A DNA stretch of 64,000 nt from Aquirufa antheringensis (GCF_004307425.1 NZ_SEWZ01000002.1:190935-254934); one strand, 5' to 3'; positions 28,001-35,361 are shown, numbered from the stretch's first letter. The notes: generated by a model not told the origin, from the letters alone. Made by a program: numbers and translations.

Positions 28001-28675
28001 AGCATGCAAAATTCCTTGTGTCACTAGATCCTGAAATCCTTCCGTTTCCCAAGTACGCTCGTCGTGACCATAAGCTGTGTAAAACACATTTCCTTTTCCG
28101 TAGGTACGCGTCCAAGTATAAGGTTCGGTGGTGGCACCTGGCTTATCTTTGGCCTGCTCAGGTCCTAGAATTCTAGATTGCCAAATCTGGTTATCCGGCT
28201 GCAATTGGCTATGCAAATACGTCTCATCGACCGTCTTGATTTTCACGAAGGTGTTCGCCTCGTTTTTCACGCGAATCGAATCCATCCCATGACGCCAAAA
28301 CTGACCGCCCACCATCTTCACAAATTCCTTCGAATTCCGGAAGTTGAACGACGCACAATGAATCGCCACTAAACCGTGACCCGAAGCCACATAATTCAAG
28401 AGCGCTTTCTCCTGCGGTGCTGCGATCGAATCGTGGTTCGCATAGATCACCAAGGCATCGAATTTATTCAAATAAGCCTCATTCAAATCCTTCAAGGATT
28501 CCGTGTAGGTGATATTCATCCCCTTGATTCCCACTGCGGATTGCAATGCAGGATACCTGTCAAAGGGCTTGTGGTGGCCTTTATCGCCTAAAAACAATAA
28601 TTCGAGGCGTCTGCCAGGAGCAGCCGAAACCGAAAATTGAAACAAGAGTGCCGCAGCAAATAAGAGAAAACGCAT
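25070..28675 (-). CDS. ThuA / PVC-type dehydrogenase / CARDB / cupredoxin fusion protein
   Basis: A 1201-residue exported protein (signal RFLLFAAALLFQFSVSA). Residues about 25-225 are a ThuA-like glutamine-amidotransferase-fold domain. About 280-640 are the beta-propeller of PVC-type membrane-bound dehydrogenases (MAWDERGRLYVL, HAGPSNLHYGFDNWIWG, GPDGAVWVADWYSYIIQHN). About 660-850 are HEAT-like helices, and about 855-970 a CARDB-like sandwich. About 1080-1201 are a type 1 copper domain with ligand candidates in MQHNW and FLCTFPGHWRIM. The CxxCH heme site common in this family is absent. It probably oxidises a sugar or polyol in the periplasm, passing electrons to copper (inference). It is the last gene of a run with the next two oxidoreductase/isomerase genes. 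Confidence 0.85.
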   Translation of the reverse strand: MRFLLFAAALLFQFSVSAAPGRRLELLFLGDKGHHKPFDRYPALQSAVGIKGMNITYTESLKDLNEAYLNKFDALVIYANHDSIAAPQEKALLNYVASGHGLVAIHCASFNFRNSKEFVKMVGGQFWRHGMDSIRVKNEANTFVKIKTVDETYLHSQLQPDNQIWQSRILGPEQAKDKPGATTEPYTWTRTYGKGNVFYTAYGHDERTWETEGFQDLVTQGILHAVGAEKRALLTALNIPVLKYREAKLPNYEKREGAQLQQLPLSPEESVKFIQVPVDFNLQVFASEPNVMHPIAMAWDERGRLYVLITKDYPNERKETGGSDYILLCEDTNKDGKADKFTKWAEGLSIPTGMVFANGGLIISQAPHMILLKDTNGDDVADEKKILFTGFGTGDTHAGPSNLHYGFDNWIWGCVGYSGYKGKVGADSLQFAQAFFRFKPDGSKMEHMTTTSNNTWGFDFNEAGDVFGSTANNAHGWYMAIPHRNIWHALMTLNGSKNTDTHKDMRTITKKVRQVDVFGGFTAAAGHNFYSARSFPKEYWNQIAFVSEPTGHVIHQNRQVPTGSDFNDKEAFNFLAGADEWVSPVFAQVGPDGAVWVADWYSYIIQHNPVPQGFKNGGGNAYDTDLRDFTHGRIYRVGYNKAPEYTPVSLKTPAECVAALSHSNLFWRLQAQRLLVERGNKDVVPALVALLGSAKTDEIGLAPGAIHALRTLEGLGVLPMDALARAMKHSSAAVRKQAVQVLPRTAASAKLILDQKMLNDKDSLVVLHSILALIESPSSPAVEAAMARKIAVSAKTTDRWIPDALAAYVMAGGPARRAAFIAKQGAQSSAVVAEKLAKEAKNPTTAGTESGLDLVVEEVQIKGGNFRLREGASFVIRVKNRGDKALPKGTPLPLTVKIEGMGRRTDLESYTFTDGAAPGETVSVVKNNNGPWTGNLGWTADEAGNYVMEIALDTKAVLGESNRNNNIFRQPIVVSLPADLGSYIVEKSFRGMTSDDSANDIVALLRSIKQTASPTMGAALKGASATWNAKRVADLSTENTDFLKGLGKQLRPQDVDAYERLAGLWKVEIPTAEVKGVVVKRTIMTIKEAMKYSPAEFTVPAGATVELIFENVDAMQHNWVLGALGSQEKIGLAADKMITAADGAAKNYIPAMPEVLAYTPLVESDGRVKVVFKAPSVPGNYPFLCTFPGHWRIMNGIMKVN

Positions 28676-28678
28676 GGC

Positions 28679-29791
28679 TTAGAATTTAGGAATTTCAATG
28701 ATTTTTCCGCCTTGAAGAGCAGATTCGTGAGCTAATATACCTACCGAAGTCCAGTTAGCAGACTGCGGTGCATTCGGGAATGGATCGCGATCTGCGGCCA
28801 AAGCCTGCAAAAACTCGTTCACCAAATGGGGGTGTGATCCACCATGTCCGCCCCCTTGGGTAAACGAAAGGTGGGTATTATCCTCCTCGTCGTACACCCC
28901 TTTCGTAGTGAAACGTTGAATTTCTTCGGGTAAATAATGGGCAAAATCAGGCGTAGGCACTTTCGATGGAATCTCTGGCTCCGGTTTTTTCGCCGTATGC
29001 ACCACTAATTCTTCTCCCTCAATTAAAGGCCATTCTACCGATTTCTTCGACCCATAGACCTCAAAACTTTCGCGGTATTGACGCGCCACATCGAACAGCG
29101 AACGGTATACCATCGCGCTCAAATCCGAATCACGGAACTTAATGTGCGCTGATTCCACCGCAAATGGCGAGTTATAATGCTGAATTAATTCTTCGCGAAT
29201 CGTACCCGATCCGAAGCAAGAAACATATTCCGCTTCTAAACGTAACAATCCAGCCACCGGACCTACGCAGTGTGTCGCATAGTGCATCGGAGGCAAGCCT
29301 GGCCAATAATCCGGCCATCCGTCCATATCTTGTTGGTGCGATGCTTTCAAGAATTGAATCTTGCCTAGCTCACCCTTTTCGTATAATTCTTTGATGTACA
29401 AAAACTCGCGCGCATACACCACGGTCTCCATCATCATATATTTCTTACCCATACGATTGCTCGCCTCCACGATCGCTTTGCACTCCTCAACTGTCGTCGC
29501 CATAGGCACCGTACAAGCCACGTGTTTCCCTGCATTTAGCGCTTTTAGCGTCTGTTCCGCGTGCAAGTGAATAGGAGAATTGATGTGAACGACATCTACA
29601 TTCGGGTCTTGGATTAGCTTCTCAAAATCCGTGTAGCGCGTCTCGATCCCATAGGCATCCCCGATGGAGTTGAGTTTATCTTCATTTCTTTGGCAAATCG
29701 CATACATGTTCGCCAACGGATGCTTCAAATAAATAGGAATAAATTCTGCGCCGAAACCTAGTCCGACAATCGCAACGTTATATTTTTTCAT
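28679..29791 (-). CDS. Gfo/Idh/MocA family oxidoreductase
   Basis: A 370-residue cytoplasmic NAD(P)-dependent sugar oxidoreductase. The Rossmann start is VAIVGLGFGAEFIP (residues 5-18). The conserved HINSPIHLHAEQTLKAL and the GKHVACTVPMATTVEE block (the usual EKP is CTVP here) are followed by the C-terminal alpha/beta domain. The EKP lysine position reads T/V-P, so the catalytic lysine is not in its usual place. It is 3 bp upstream of the ThuA fusion gene, which strongly suggests co-transcription. The 120 bp before its start are repeats. The substrate is unknown; a sugar-modifying role with its neighbours is inferred. Confidence 0.88.
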   Translation of the reverse strand: MKKYNVAIVGLGFGAEFIPIYLKHPLANMYAICQRNEDKLNSIGDAYGIETRYTDFEKLIQDPNVDVVHINSPIHLHAEQTLKALNAGKHVACTVPMATTVEECKAIVEASNRMGKKYMMMETVVYAREFLYIKELYEKGELGKIQFLKASHQQDMDGWPDYWPGLPPMHYATHCVGPVAGLLRLEAEYVSCFGSGTIREELIQHYNSPFAVESAHIKFRDSDLSAMVYRSLFDVARQYRESFEVYGSKKSVEWPLIEGEELVVHTAKKPEPEIPSKVPTPDFAHYLPEEIQRFTTKGVYDEEDNTHLSFTQGGGHGGSHPHLVNEFLQALAADRDPFPNAPQSANWTSVGILAHESALQGGKIIEIPKF

Positions 29792-29810
29792 AGTTTAAAA
29801 GATTTCAACA

Positions 29811-29925
29811 TTCATTTACCATTCACCACTTACCATTTACCATTCGTTTACCATTCACCATTCATTTACCATTCACCACTTACCATTTATCATTCATTTA
29901 CCATTCACCACTTACCATTTATCAT
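29811..29925. repeat. Tandem CATTTACCATTCACC-type repeat
   Basis: Three copies of a unit of about 27 bp built from TTTACCATTCACCACTTACC start near 29813, 29863 and 29895, with shorter variants between. The repeat forms the whole spacer between two co-directional genes. The last copy encodes the end (residues MINGKW and stop TGA) of the sugar isomerase-like protein on the minus strand. Confidence 0.85.
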
Positions 29926-30732
29926 TTTAAAGGATTTTTCCACAAGCTCTCGCTCTGAATTAAACATTTTTCGCCAAATATGAGCCGCCGGCAATTTCTC
30001 GCTAAAGGCCTCCACCACGAGCCAGCCGGAATAATTTACGTCCTTAATCGCCTGCAAAACAGACGGCCAGTTCACCTGACCTTCTCCCAAAATCCCCCGC
30101 GTACTCTCCGACAACTGAATGTGCGGTGTCCGCTTCGCAATCCGTCGAATCGCATCTGCCGTACTCACTTCCTCGATATTCGCGTGGAACGTGTCAAACA
30201 TAATCTCTACATAGGGGTGATTAATCTGCTCGACTAAGGCATATAATTCATCTGCACACGAGACCAAATAACTCTCGAAACGGTTCAAATATTCTAAACA
30301 AAGGGTAATATTCTTCGTGGCCGCGTGATCTGCCACTTCACGGATGCCGGCGATGGACCAGTCGATTTCTTGCTGGGTGGCTTTGGCCCCTGTAAAAACA
30401 CCGAGCGCTGAATGAAAAGGCCCAGACAAATACGGCGCCCCTAAAAAAGCCGCCACATCTACCGCTCCTTTCAAATACGCAATACCCGCCGCTCTAACCG
30501 CTGGATCTGGCGAAATCAAATTCTCCGCAGGCCCTGCAATCGCACAGGCAAAAGGTTGTAAGCCCAGTCGATCGACCTCCTTTTTCCAAGCAGACCAATG
30601 CGCTAAATCAACATTAAATACCGGAATTTCAACGCCTTGATAACCCACCTCTTGAATAAAGGCAAGCTCTGATAATACAGAATCATTCATATCTGGCCCG
30701 TAAACGAGCAGATTCATGGCGATTGGGTTCAT
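29905..30732 (-). CDS. Sugar phosphate isomerase/epimerase-like TIM barrel protein
   Basis: About 275 residues from the ATG at 30732; another in-frame ATG at 30744 lies inside a hairpin-array linker (ATGACTAAA). It is an AP-endonuclease-2/xylose-isomerase-like TIM barrel. Metal-ligand type motifs seen: CLEYLNRFE (Glu), VEIMFDTFHANIEE (Asp, His), HIQLSESTRG and LVVEAFSE (Glu). The closest named relatives are D-tagatose/psicose 3-epimerases and similar enzymes. It is probably first in an operon with the Gfo/Idh/MocA and ThuA fusion genes, which together suggest oxidation/epimerisation of a sugar. The last six residues come from an intergenic-type repeat. Confidence 0.87.
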   Translation of the reverse strand: MNPIAMNLLVYGPDMNDSVLSELAFIQEVGYQGVEIPVFNVDLAHWSAWKKEVDRLGLQPFACAIAGPAENLISPDPAVRAAGIAYLKGAVDVAAFLGAPYLSGPFHSALGVFTGAKATQQEIDWSIAGIREVADHAATKNITLCLEYLNRFESYLVSCADELYALVEQINHPYVEIMFDTFHANIEEVSTADAIRRIAKRTPHIQLSESTRGILGEGQVNWPSVLQAIKDVNYSGWLVVEAFSEKLPAAHIWRKMFNSERELVEKSFKMINGKW

Positions 30733-30739
30733 AGGTTTA

Positions 30740-30893
30740 GTCATTAGTCGCTGCTTCGCAGCTTAGTCAAAAAGTCGACTTCGTCTTAGTCATCGCTGCG
30801 CGATTTAGTCATTTCGCGACGAAGTCGCGAGGTCATCGCTGCGCGATTTAGTCGCTGCTTCGCAGCTTAGTCGTGACTACGTCACTTAGTCAA
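30740..30893. repeat. Mini-hairpin array 4
   Basis: Units GCTGC-TTC-GCAGC, GAC-TTC-GTC, TCGC-TGC-GCGA (twice), GTGAC-TAC-GTCAC and a longer CGCGAC/GTCGCG pair, linked by TTAGTC. It lies upstream of the isomerase-like gene and overlaps its possible first ATG. With array 5 it fills most of the 320-bp gap to the EamA gene. The 65 bases between the arrays (30894-30959) show nothing I can name. Confidence 0.85.
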
Positions 30894-30959
30894 AACACTT
30901 TAACAGCTAAATATAAAAGAAATAATTGAAGATATCTACCCGGAAAGAACAACATAGAC

Positions 30960-31087
30960 TGAGCCGCAGGCGACTAAACGACACAGTCGTGACTAAATCG
31001 CGCAGCGATGACCAAGCTGCGAAGCAGCGACTAAGGCGAAGCCGACTAAATCGCGCAGCGATGACTTAGTCCGCAGGACGTCGCGAC
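30960..31087. repeat. Mini-hairpin array 5
   Basis: The same family in the opposite orientation (linker GACTAA). Units: GCC-GCA-GGC, CGAC-ACA-GTCG, TCGC-GCA-GCGA (twice), GCTGC-GAA-GCAGC, GGC-GAA-GCC and GTCC-GCA-GGAC. The right end encodes the last residues (RRPAD) and the TAA stop of the EamA transporter gene on the minus strand. Confidence 0.85.
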
Positions 31088-31947
31088 AAAAACGGATGCG
31101 CCATCACCGTCAGCACCAGCAGACTAGTTCCCCAGTAGAAGGCGGGTTGCATGACTTCTTTTTGGCCAAAAATAAAGACCGCCAGCAAAATCCCATACAC
31201 CGGCTCGAGTGTGATCACGAGATTGATCGAAAAAACGGAGAAAACCTTGTACAAATGGATGGTTTCGGTATAAGCGTAAACGGTGCAAACAACGGCCAAA
31301 ATCCCAATCCAAAGCCAATCCAGGCCGACGGGAACGAAACCTGGCGAACCGCCAAGAAGTCCGCTCAACCAGACGGCACCGGTGATAAATCCAGCCGCCA
31401 CCATCTCGTAAACAGTGATCAATTTAGGGTCGTGGGTGTGGGTATAATTTCCGTTAATCACAGAAAAAAGTGCGCCGAAAAATCCGGCTCCAATGCCCAT
31501 CACCAAACCAATCCATTGGCCGGGTTCGACCGAAAAAATAATACCTAGGGCAATCACGACTAGGATTCCGAGAAAGACTTCAATCTTCGCAATCGGTTTT
31601 TTCTTAGCGATGGGCTCTAAAATGGAGGTCCAAAAGGTTTGGGTAGAAAGACCGGCGAGGCACATGGCGACCGTAGAGACTTTGGCAGCCCCAAAAAACA
31701 GCAACCAGTGAAGCGCCACAAACGCACCATTCAACAGCCAAATCTTTACAACCGAAGCGGGGACCTGAAAGGACTTTTTAGAAGCTGCGAGCATCAGCCC
31801 TAATCCGGCCGCGGCAATCACGCATCGAAAGAACACAATCGTTAACGCATTCGCCTCTGTTGCGTTCCCCAAAATAGCGGTAAACGCATACAAAATGACG
31901 ATAAAATGTATCTTAAAATAGTCGAGAAGCTGAGGTGCCTGTCTCAT
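31066..31947 (-). CDS. EamA/DMT family transporter
   Basis: A 293-residue inner-membrane protein with about ten hydrophobic helices in two EamA halves (for example IVLYAFTAILGNATEANALTI near the start, and YTETIHLYKVFSVFSINLVI, LEPVYGILLAVFIFGQ in the second half). Members export or import small metabolites such as amino acids, nucleosides or sugars; the substrate cannot be predicted. It lies 2 bp after the LptF/LptG-type gene, so the two are co-transcribed. Its final five residues and stop lie inside hairpin array 5, suggesting that insertion of the repeat changed the C-terminus. Confidence 0.9.
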   Translation of the reverse strand: MRQAPQLLDYFKIHFIVILYAFTAILGNATEANALTIVFFRCVIAAAGLGLMLAASKKSFQVPASVVKIWLLNGAFVALHWLLFFGAAKVSTVAMCLAGLSTQTFWTSILEPIAKKKPIAKIEVFLGILVVIALGIIFSVEPGQWIGLVMGIGAGFFGALFSVINGNYTHTHDPKLITVYEMVAAGFITGAVWLSGLLGGSPGFVPVGLDWLWIGILAVVCTVYAYTETIHLYKVFSVFSINLVITLEPVYGILLAVFIFGQKEVMQPAFYWGTSLLVLTVMAHPFLSRRPAD

Positions 31948-31949
31948 CG

Positions 31950-33020
31950 TTAGCGCGGAATCGTATAATAAAGTCCCACACCCACGGCGGAGAACACGAT
32001 ATTAGGCAGCCAAACCGCTAACAACGGAGGCATTCCCCCACCTTCCGCAATTCCCTTGCTCATCATAAAGAAGAGGATATAGATGAAGGCCAAACTAAAG
32101 CCCAGCGCAATCTGGAATCCAACGCCACCTCGTGCTTTTCGAGCCGAAACCAAGAAACCAATAATAGTCAAAATCATCACTGAAAAGGGATTGGCGAAGC
32201 GGAGGTATTTCTCGATTTGGAAGACCTCGATTCCATCCGCACCGCGCGATTGCACTAAGTCAATGTGGCGATTTAGCTCTGGCAGGGTAAAGGTTTCGTG
32301 TAATAAGTGCTTGTTCTCGAAGTCTTTGGGAAACAAATTAAGCGTCGTATCAATCTTCGCGCCAAACTTCAACGAAGTCGCCCCAGCCGTCCGAATGCGG
32401 TAATCATGAATCGTCCATTTCTTCGAAGTCGAGTCCCAGGTGATGCGATCCGACATCAATTTCTGCTGAATTTCCGTCCCCACAATTCGCTCTAAACTGA
32501 AGCGATAGCCCGTATTCGTCGTATTATCGTAGGTCTCTAAATACGCATAGGTCTGCGGACCTATCTTAATATGGACGTCACGTTTGTCGAAATAATAGGT
32601 GTTATTGATGTACTTATGCTCGAAAGGAACACGAATCTTGTTCGCGTTTGGCACTACCCAACCGATCATAAAAAAGGTTCCCACCGCTAAGATCCCTGAA
32701 CCGATTAAATACGGGCGCATTAAGCGCGTAAAACTAACTCCAGAACTCAGAATGGCAATAATTTCCGTCTTTGCCGCGAGATTTGCAGTAAAGAAAACGG
32801 TCGCAATAAAGACCATCAATGGACTGATATACGAGGCCCAATAGGGAATGAAATTCAGGTAATAATCGAAGAGAATTTCCTTTAGAGGCGCCTCTTTGCG
32901 AATGAAATCATCGATTTTCTCCGTGTAGTCGATCACCATCACGATTAAAACGATGATGAAAACGGCGAAAACGTAGGTCTTCAGAAATTTCTTTAAAATG
33001 TAATAATCAAGAATTTTCAT
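31950..33020 (-). CDS. LptF/LptG family permease (YjgP/YjgQ)
   Basis: A 356-residue inner-membrane protein with N-terminal helices (YVFAVFIIVLIVMVIDYTEK), a periplasmic beta-jellyroll segment in the middle (about 120-260) and C-terminal helices (FSVMILTIIGFLVSARKARG). The family forms the membrane part of the LptB2FG ABC transporter that extracts lipopolysaccharide from the inner membrane. Whether this is F or G cannot be decided here. Its start overlaps the stop of the DUF983 gene by 14 bp, and the EamA gene follows directly. Confidence 0.92.
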   Translation of the reverse strand: MKILDYYILKKFLKTYVFAVFIIVLIVMVIDYTEKIDDFIRKEAPLKEILFDYYLNFIPYWASYISPLMVFIATVFFTANLAAKTEIIAILSSGVSFTRLMRPYLIGSGILAVGTFFMIGWVVPNANKIRVPFEHKYINNTYYFDKRDVHIKIGPQTYAYLETYDNTTNTGYRFSLERIVGTEIQQKLMSDRITWDSTSKKWTIHDYRIRTAGATSLKFGAKIDTTLNLFPKDFENKHLLHETFTLPELNRHIDLVQSRGADGIEVFQIEKYLRFANPFSVMILTIIGFLVSARKARGGVGFQIALGFSLAFIYILFFMMSKGIAEGGGMPPLLAVWLPNIVFSAVGVGLYYTIPR

Positions 33021-33405
33021 GCTTAGCAGCAGCGCTTGGGTCGTATTTTAAACCAGAGAACCAATGTATAAATAATACACGAGCAGTCCTAAAATTAGCC
33101 GGCACTAACAGCAGGGAAACGGTCGTGATAGGCACCACGTAGCCCTCTGCCGGAGGATCGTTTAGGAAATTAAAGACCAAAATTCCCCCTACTAACATGA
33201 TCCCCACCGTAAACGCATAGGAGATGTACATCGCACCATAGAAAAAACCAGGCTCCACTTCATAGCGAACGTCACACGATGGACAGTGTTCGTGCATTTG
33301 GGCGAAATTGAAGACATTCCACCACTTGTATTTGAACAAACGACCTTCGTGGCAGTGAGGACAGCGGGCGTTAATCATCGCCGTTAGTTTACTAGGATTT
33401 GACAT
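33007..33405 (-). CDS. DUF983 zinc-ribbon membrane protein
   Basis: 132 residues from the ATG at 33405 (MSNPSKLTAMINARCPHC); the frame opens to 33507 but that extension does not look like protein of this family. CPHC and CPSC form a zinc ribbon in residues 15-45, followed by two membrane helices (YISYAFTVGIMLVGGILVF and the VPITTVSLLLVPANF region). It matches DUF983, a family of unknown function in Bacteroidota and Alphaproteobacteria, sometimes near respiratory oxidase genes. It overlaps the permease start by 14 bp, so translational coupling is likely. Confidence 0.85.
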   Translation of the reverse strand: MSNPSKLTAMINARCPHCHEGRLFKYKWWNVFNFAQMHEHCPSCDVRYEVEPGFFYGAMYISYAFTVGIMLVGGILVFNFLNDPPAEGYVVPITTVSLLLVPANFRTARVLFIHWFSGLKYDPSAAAKHENS

Positions 33406-33485
33406 AGAATCGGGTAAAATATGGCCAAAGGTAAAGAAAATTAGACGATTAAACGTAACAAAGGTCACGTTACGGAGGCTTTTTG

Positions 33486-33493
33486 TATCTTTG
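33486..33493 (+). promoter_or_regulatory. Bacteroidota-type -7 box (TATCTTTG)
   Basis: TATCTTTG matches the TAnnTTTG consensus of the Bacteroidota primary sigma factor. It lies 20 bp before the ATG of the gene at 33514. No clear -33 TTTG is seen at the expected distance. Confidence 0.45.
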
Positions 33494-33513
33494 CTAAAAT
33501 TAAACACACTCTT

Positions 33514-33951
33514 ATGTATTCAACTTTCGTTACCATTCACTCGATCTTGTTTCTAGTGGTTTTAGCCCTAGGAATTTTATCTATTTTCAAAGGATTAACA
33601 GGCAAAACTTTCACAGAATCTGATCGCAAAGTAGGCTTGTTTTACATGATCTCCTTGCACACGCAATTATTGATCGGTTTAGTGCTTTATGTAGCGCTTA
33701 GTCCGGTTACGACGGCTGCCTTTGCTGATTTTGGAGCAGCTATGAAAGATTCAGCGACTCGCTTGATCCTAGTAGAGCACGTTACGGTTAATATTATCGC
33801 GATCGTCTTAGCGACGGTGGTGAATGCCAAAAATAAAAAAGCCATCACTGATGCCGCGAAGTTCAAAAACATGTGGTTGTTGAACGGCCTTGGTCTAGTT
33901 TTGATTTTAAGCCGTATCCCATGGAGCCGCTTAGCTGCTTTATTTGCCTAA
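33514..33951 (+). CDS. Small four-helix membrane protein of unknown function
   Basis: A 145-residue protein with four hydrophobic helices (VTIHSILFLVVLALGILSIF, LGLFYMISLHTQLLIGLVLY type, LVEHVTVNIIAIVLATVV, and MWLLNGLGLVLILSRIPW). Histidines lie in or near helices at about 8, 50 and 87, which could bind heme as in cytochrome-b-like proteins; this is speculative. It lies 10 bp upstream of the GmhB-like gene and is probably co-transcribed with it. A TAnnTTTG box precedes it. Confidence 0.75.
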   Translation: MYSTFVTIHSILFLVVLALGILSIFKGLTGKTFTESDRKVGLFYMISLHTQLLIGLVLYVALSPVTTAAFADFGAAMKDSATRLILVEHVTVNIIAIVLATVVNAKNKKAITDAAKFKNMWLLNGLGLVLILSRIPWSRLAALFA

Positions 33952-33961
33952 ATTGAATTGA

Positions 33962-34471
33962 ATGAATAAGTGTATTTTCTTAGATCGCGATGGCGTTCTA
34001 AATGTGGATCGCGTGGATTACGTGTACCATTTAGGCCACTTTGTGATCCCTCCCGGCGTGAAGGAAGGCTTACAGGCTTTGAAGGACGCGGGGTATTTGT
34101 TGATTATTATTACGAACCAAAGTGGTATCGCAAAAGGCGTTTACAAACGTGAAGACGTGTACTTAATTCACGATGCGATCCAAGAGGGAACGGGTGTGAA
34201 ATTAGATGACATCTACTTCTGCCCTTACCACGAGAATTTTGACAGTCATTCGCTGACGCGCAAACCCGGATCATTAATGATCGAGAAAGCCGCCGCGAAA
34301 TACGACATCGATATGGATGCCTCTTGGATGGTGGGCGACCATGAACGCGATATTACCGCTGGAACGCGCGCAGGTTTACGGACCATTCGCTTAGCGCCTG
34401 CGGGAACGGAGACCAAAGCCACCCATTTAGTGAATGATTTATTAGCCGCTTCTAAAATAATTGTAGGATGA
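33962..34471 (+). CDS. GmhB-like HAD phosphatase (D,D-heptose bisphosphate phosphatase family)
   Basis: A 169-residue HAD-IIIA protein. FLDRDGVLN (residues 6-14, nucleophile Asp), TNQSGIAKG (motif II), TRKPG (Lys) and MVGDHERDI (metal Asp) are all present. The closest known enzyme is GmhB, which removes the 7-phosphate of D-glycero-D-manno-heptose 1,7-bisphosphate in LPS inner-core synthesis; histidinol-phosphate phosphatase is related. The family's zinc loop is incomplete: CPYH is seen, but the downstream Cys-x-Cys is SHSLT. The stop overlaps the next gene's ATG in ATGA. Confidence 0.85.
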   Translation: MNKCIFLDRDGVLNVDRVDYVYHLGHFVIPPGVKEGLQALKDAGYLLIIITNQSGIAKGVYKREDVYLIHDAIQEGTGVKLDDIYFCPYHENFDSHSLTRKPGSLMIEKAAAKYDIDMDASWMVGDHERDITAGTRAGLRTIRLAPAGTETKATHLVNDLLAASKIIVG

Positions 34472-35361
34472 AAAAAGTATACTTAAGTGATGCAGGCCCC
34501 AAAGTTTCACCAGCCATCTACGGCTTTTGGCGTTGGGAAAAAGAAGACAAGAAAATGGACGAAATCGTACATTTCTGTCTCGACAAAGGCATCAATACTT
34601 TTGATCATTCGGATCGGTATGGCGAATACACGGCGGAGAAGACTTTTGGCGAGCTTTTGGCTAAAAAATCCATCCAGCGTTCTGACATCGTTTTGTTCTC
34701 CAAATGCGGAGTTAACATCCCATCCCCTGCCCGACCGGACATCCGTGTAGCACACGTAAATACATCTGCAGCCCACATCACGGCTTCCGTTGAAAACTCG
34801 CTTCGCAACTTGCAAACGGACTATTTGGACGTCTTTTTATTAGACCAATTAGATCCTTTGTCAGATATTGAAACGACGGCTTTGGCGCTCGAAAAATTAA
34901 AAAGCTCTGGAAAAGTGAAAAACATCGGTGTTTCGAACTTCTCCGTTTACCAACACCAATTGTTAGTTTCTTTCTTGAACATCCCCGTTGTTTCTAACCA
35001 CATCGACTTGAACTTGTTGAATACAAGCGCATTAGATAACGGAATCGTAGATTACATCAAGCAAAAATACATGCGCCCTTTAGCGGTTTCGCCATTAGCG
35101 GGTGGTCGTATCGAGCACGGCACTGATGAGCAAGCCTTGAAATTGCGCAAGAAATTGAACGAGATGGCTACGAAATACGATAGTAATATCGAATCCGTAG
35201 CTGTGGCCTGGTTAATCAAATTAGGCGCCTTGCCATTAATAGGCACCTTGGAAGAAAAGCGTATTCAAAACATCGTGGACGCATTCGACATTGAGATGGA
35301 TCACCAGGATTGGTATGAGTTGTATAATACGAGTAAACCGACGCAGTCGGTGTTGGACTAA
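34468..35361 (+). CDS. Aldo/keto reductase family protein
   Basis: A 297-residue TIM-barrel protein closest to the YdhF-type aldo/keto reductases. The Asp and Tyr of the catalytic tetrad are in NTFDHSDRYGEY, and the Lys is in LFSKCGV. The His normally found in LLIHRPDP is replaced here (FLLDQLDPL), so catalysis may be altered. The NADPH-binding end (SPLAGGRI, IGTLEEKRIQNIVDA) is conserved. The 4-bp ATGA overlap with the GmhB-like gene shows tight coupling. The natural substrate is unknown. Confidence 0.87.
   Translation: MKKVYLSDAGPKVSPAIYGFWRWEKEDKKMDEIVHFCLDKGINTFDHSDRYGEYTAEKTFGELLAKKSIQRSDIVLFSKCGVNIPSPARPDIRVAHVNTSAAHITASVENSLRNLQTDYLDVFLLDQLDPLSDIETTALALEKLKSSGKVKNIGVSNFSVYQHQLLVSFLNIPVVSNHIDLNLLNTSALDNGIVDYIKQKYMRPLAVSPLAGGRIEHGTDEQALKLRKKLNEMATKYDSNIESVAVAWLIKLGALPLIGTLEEKRIQNIVDAFDIEMDHQDWYELYNTSKPTQSVLD

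Noticed and set aside
26764-28591. Several 60-110 residue frames opposite and within the ThuA fusion gene
   Set aside because: All lie inside a well-supported coding region in other frames and show no family features.
33007-33507. 166-residue form of the DUF983 protein
   Set aside because: The first 34 residues look like read-through of the upstream region; the ATG at 33405 gives the family's normal N-terminus just before the zinc ribbon.
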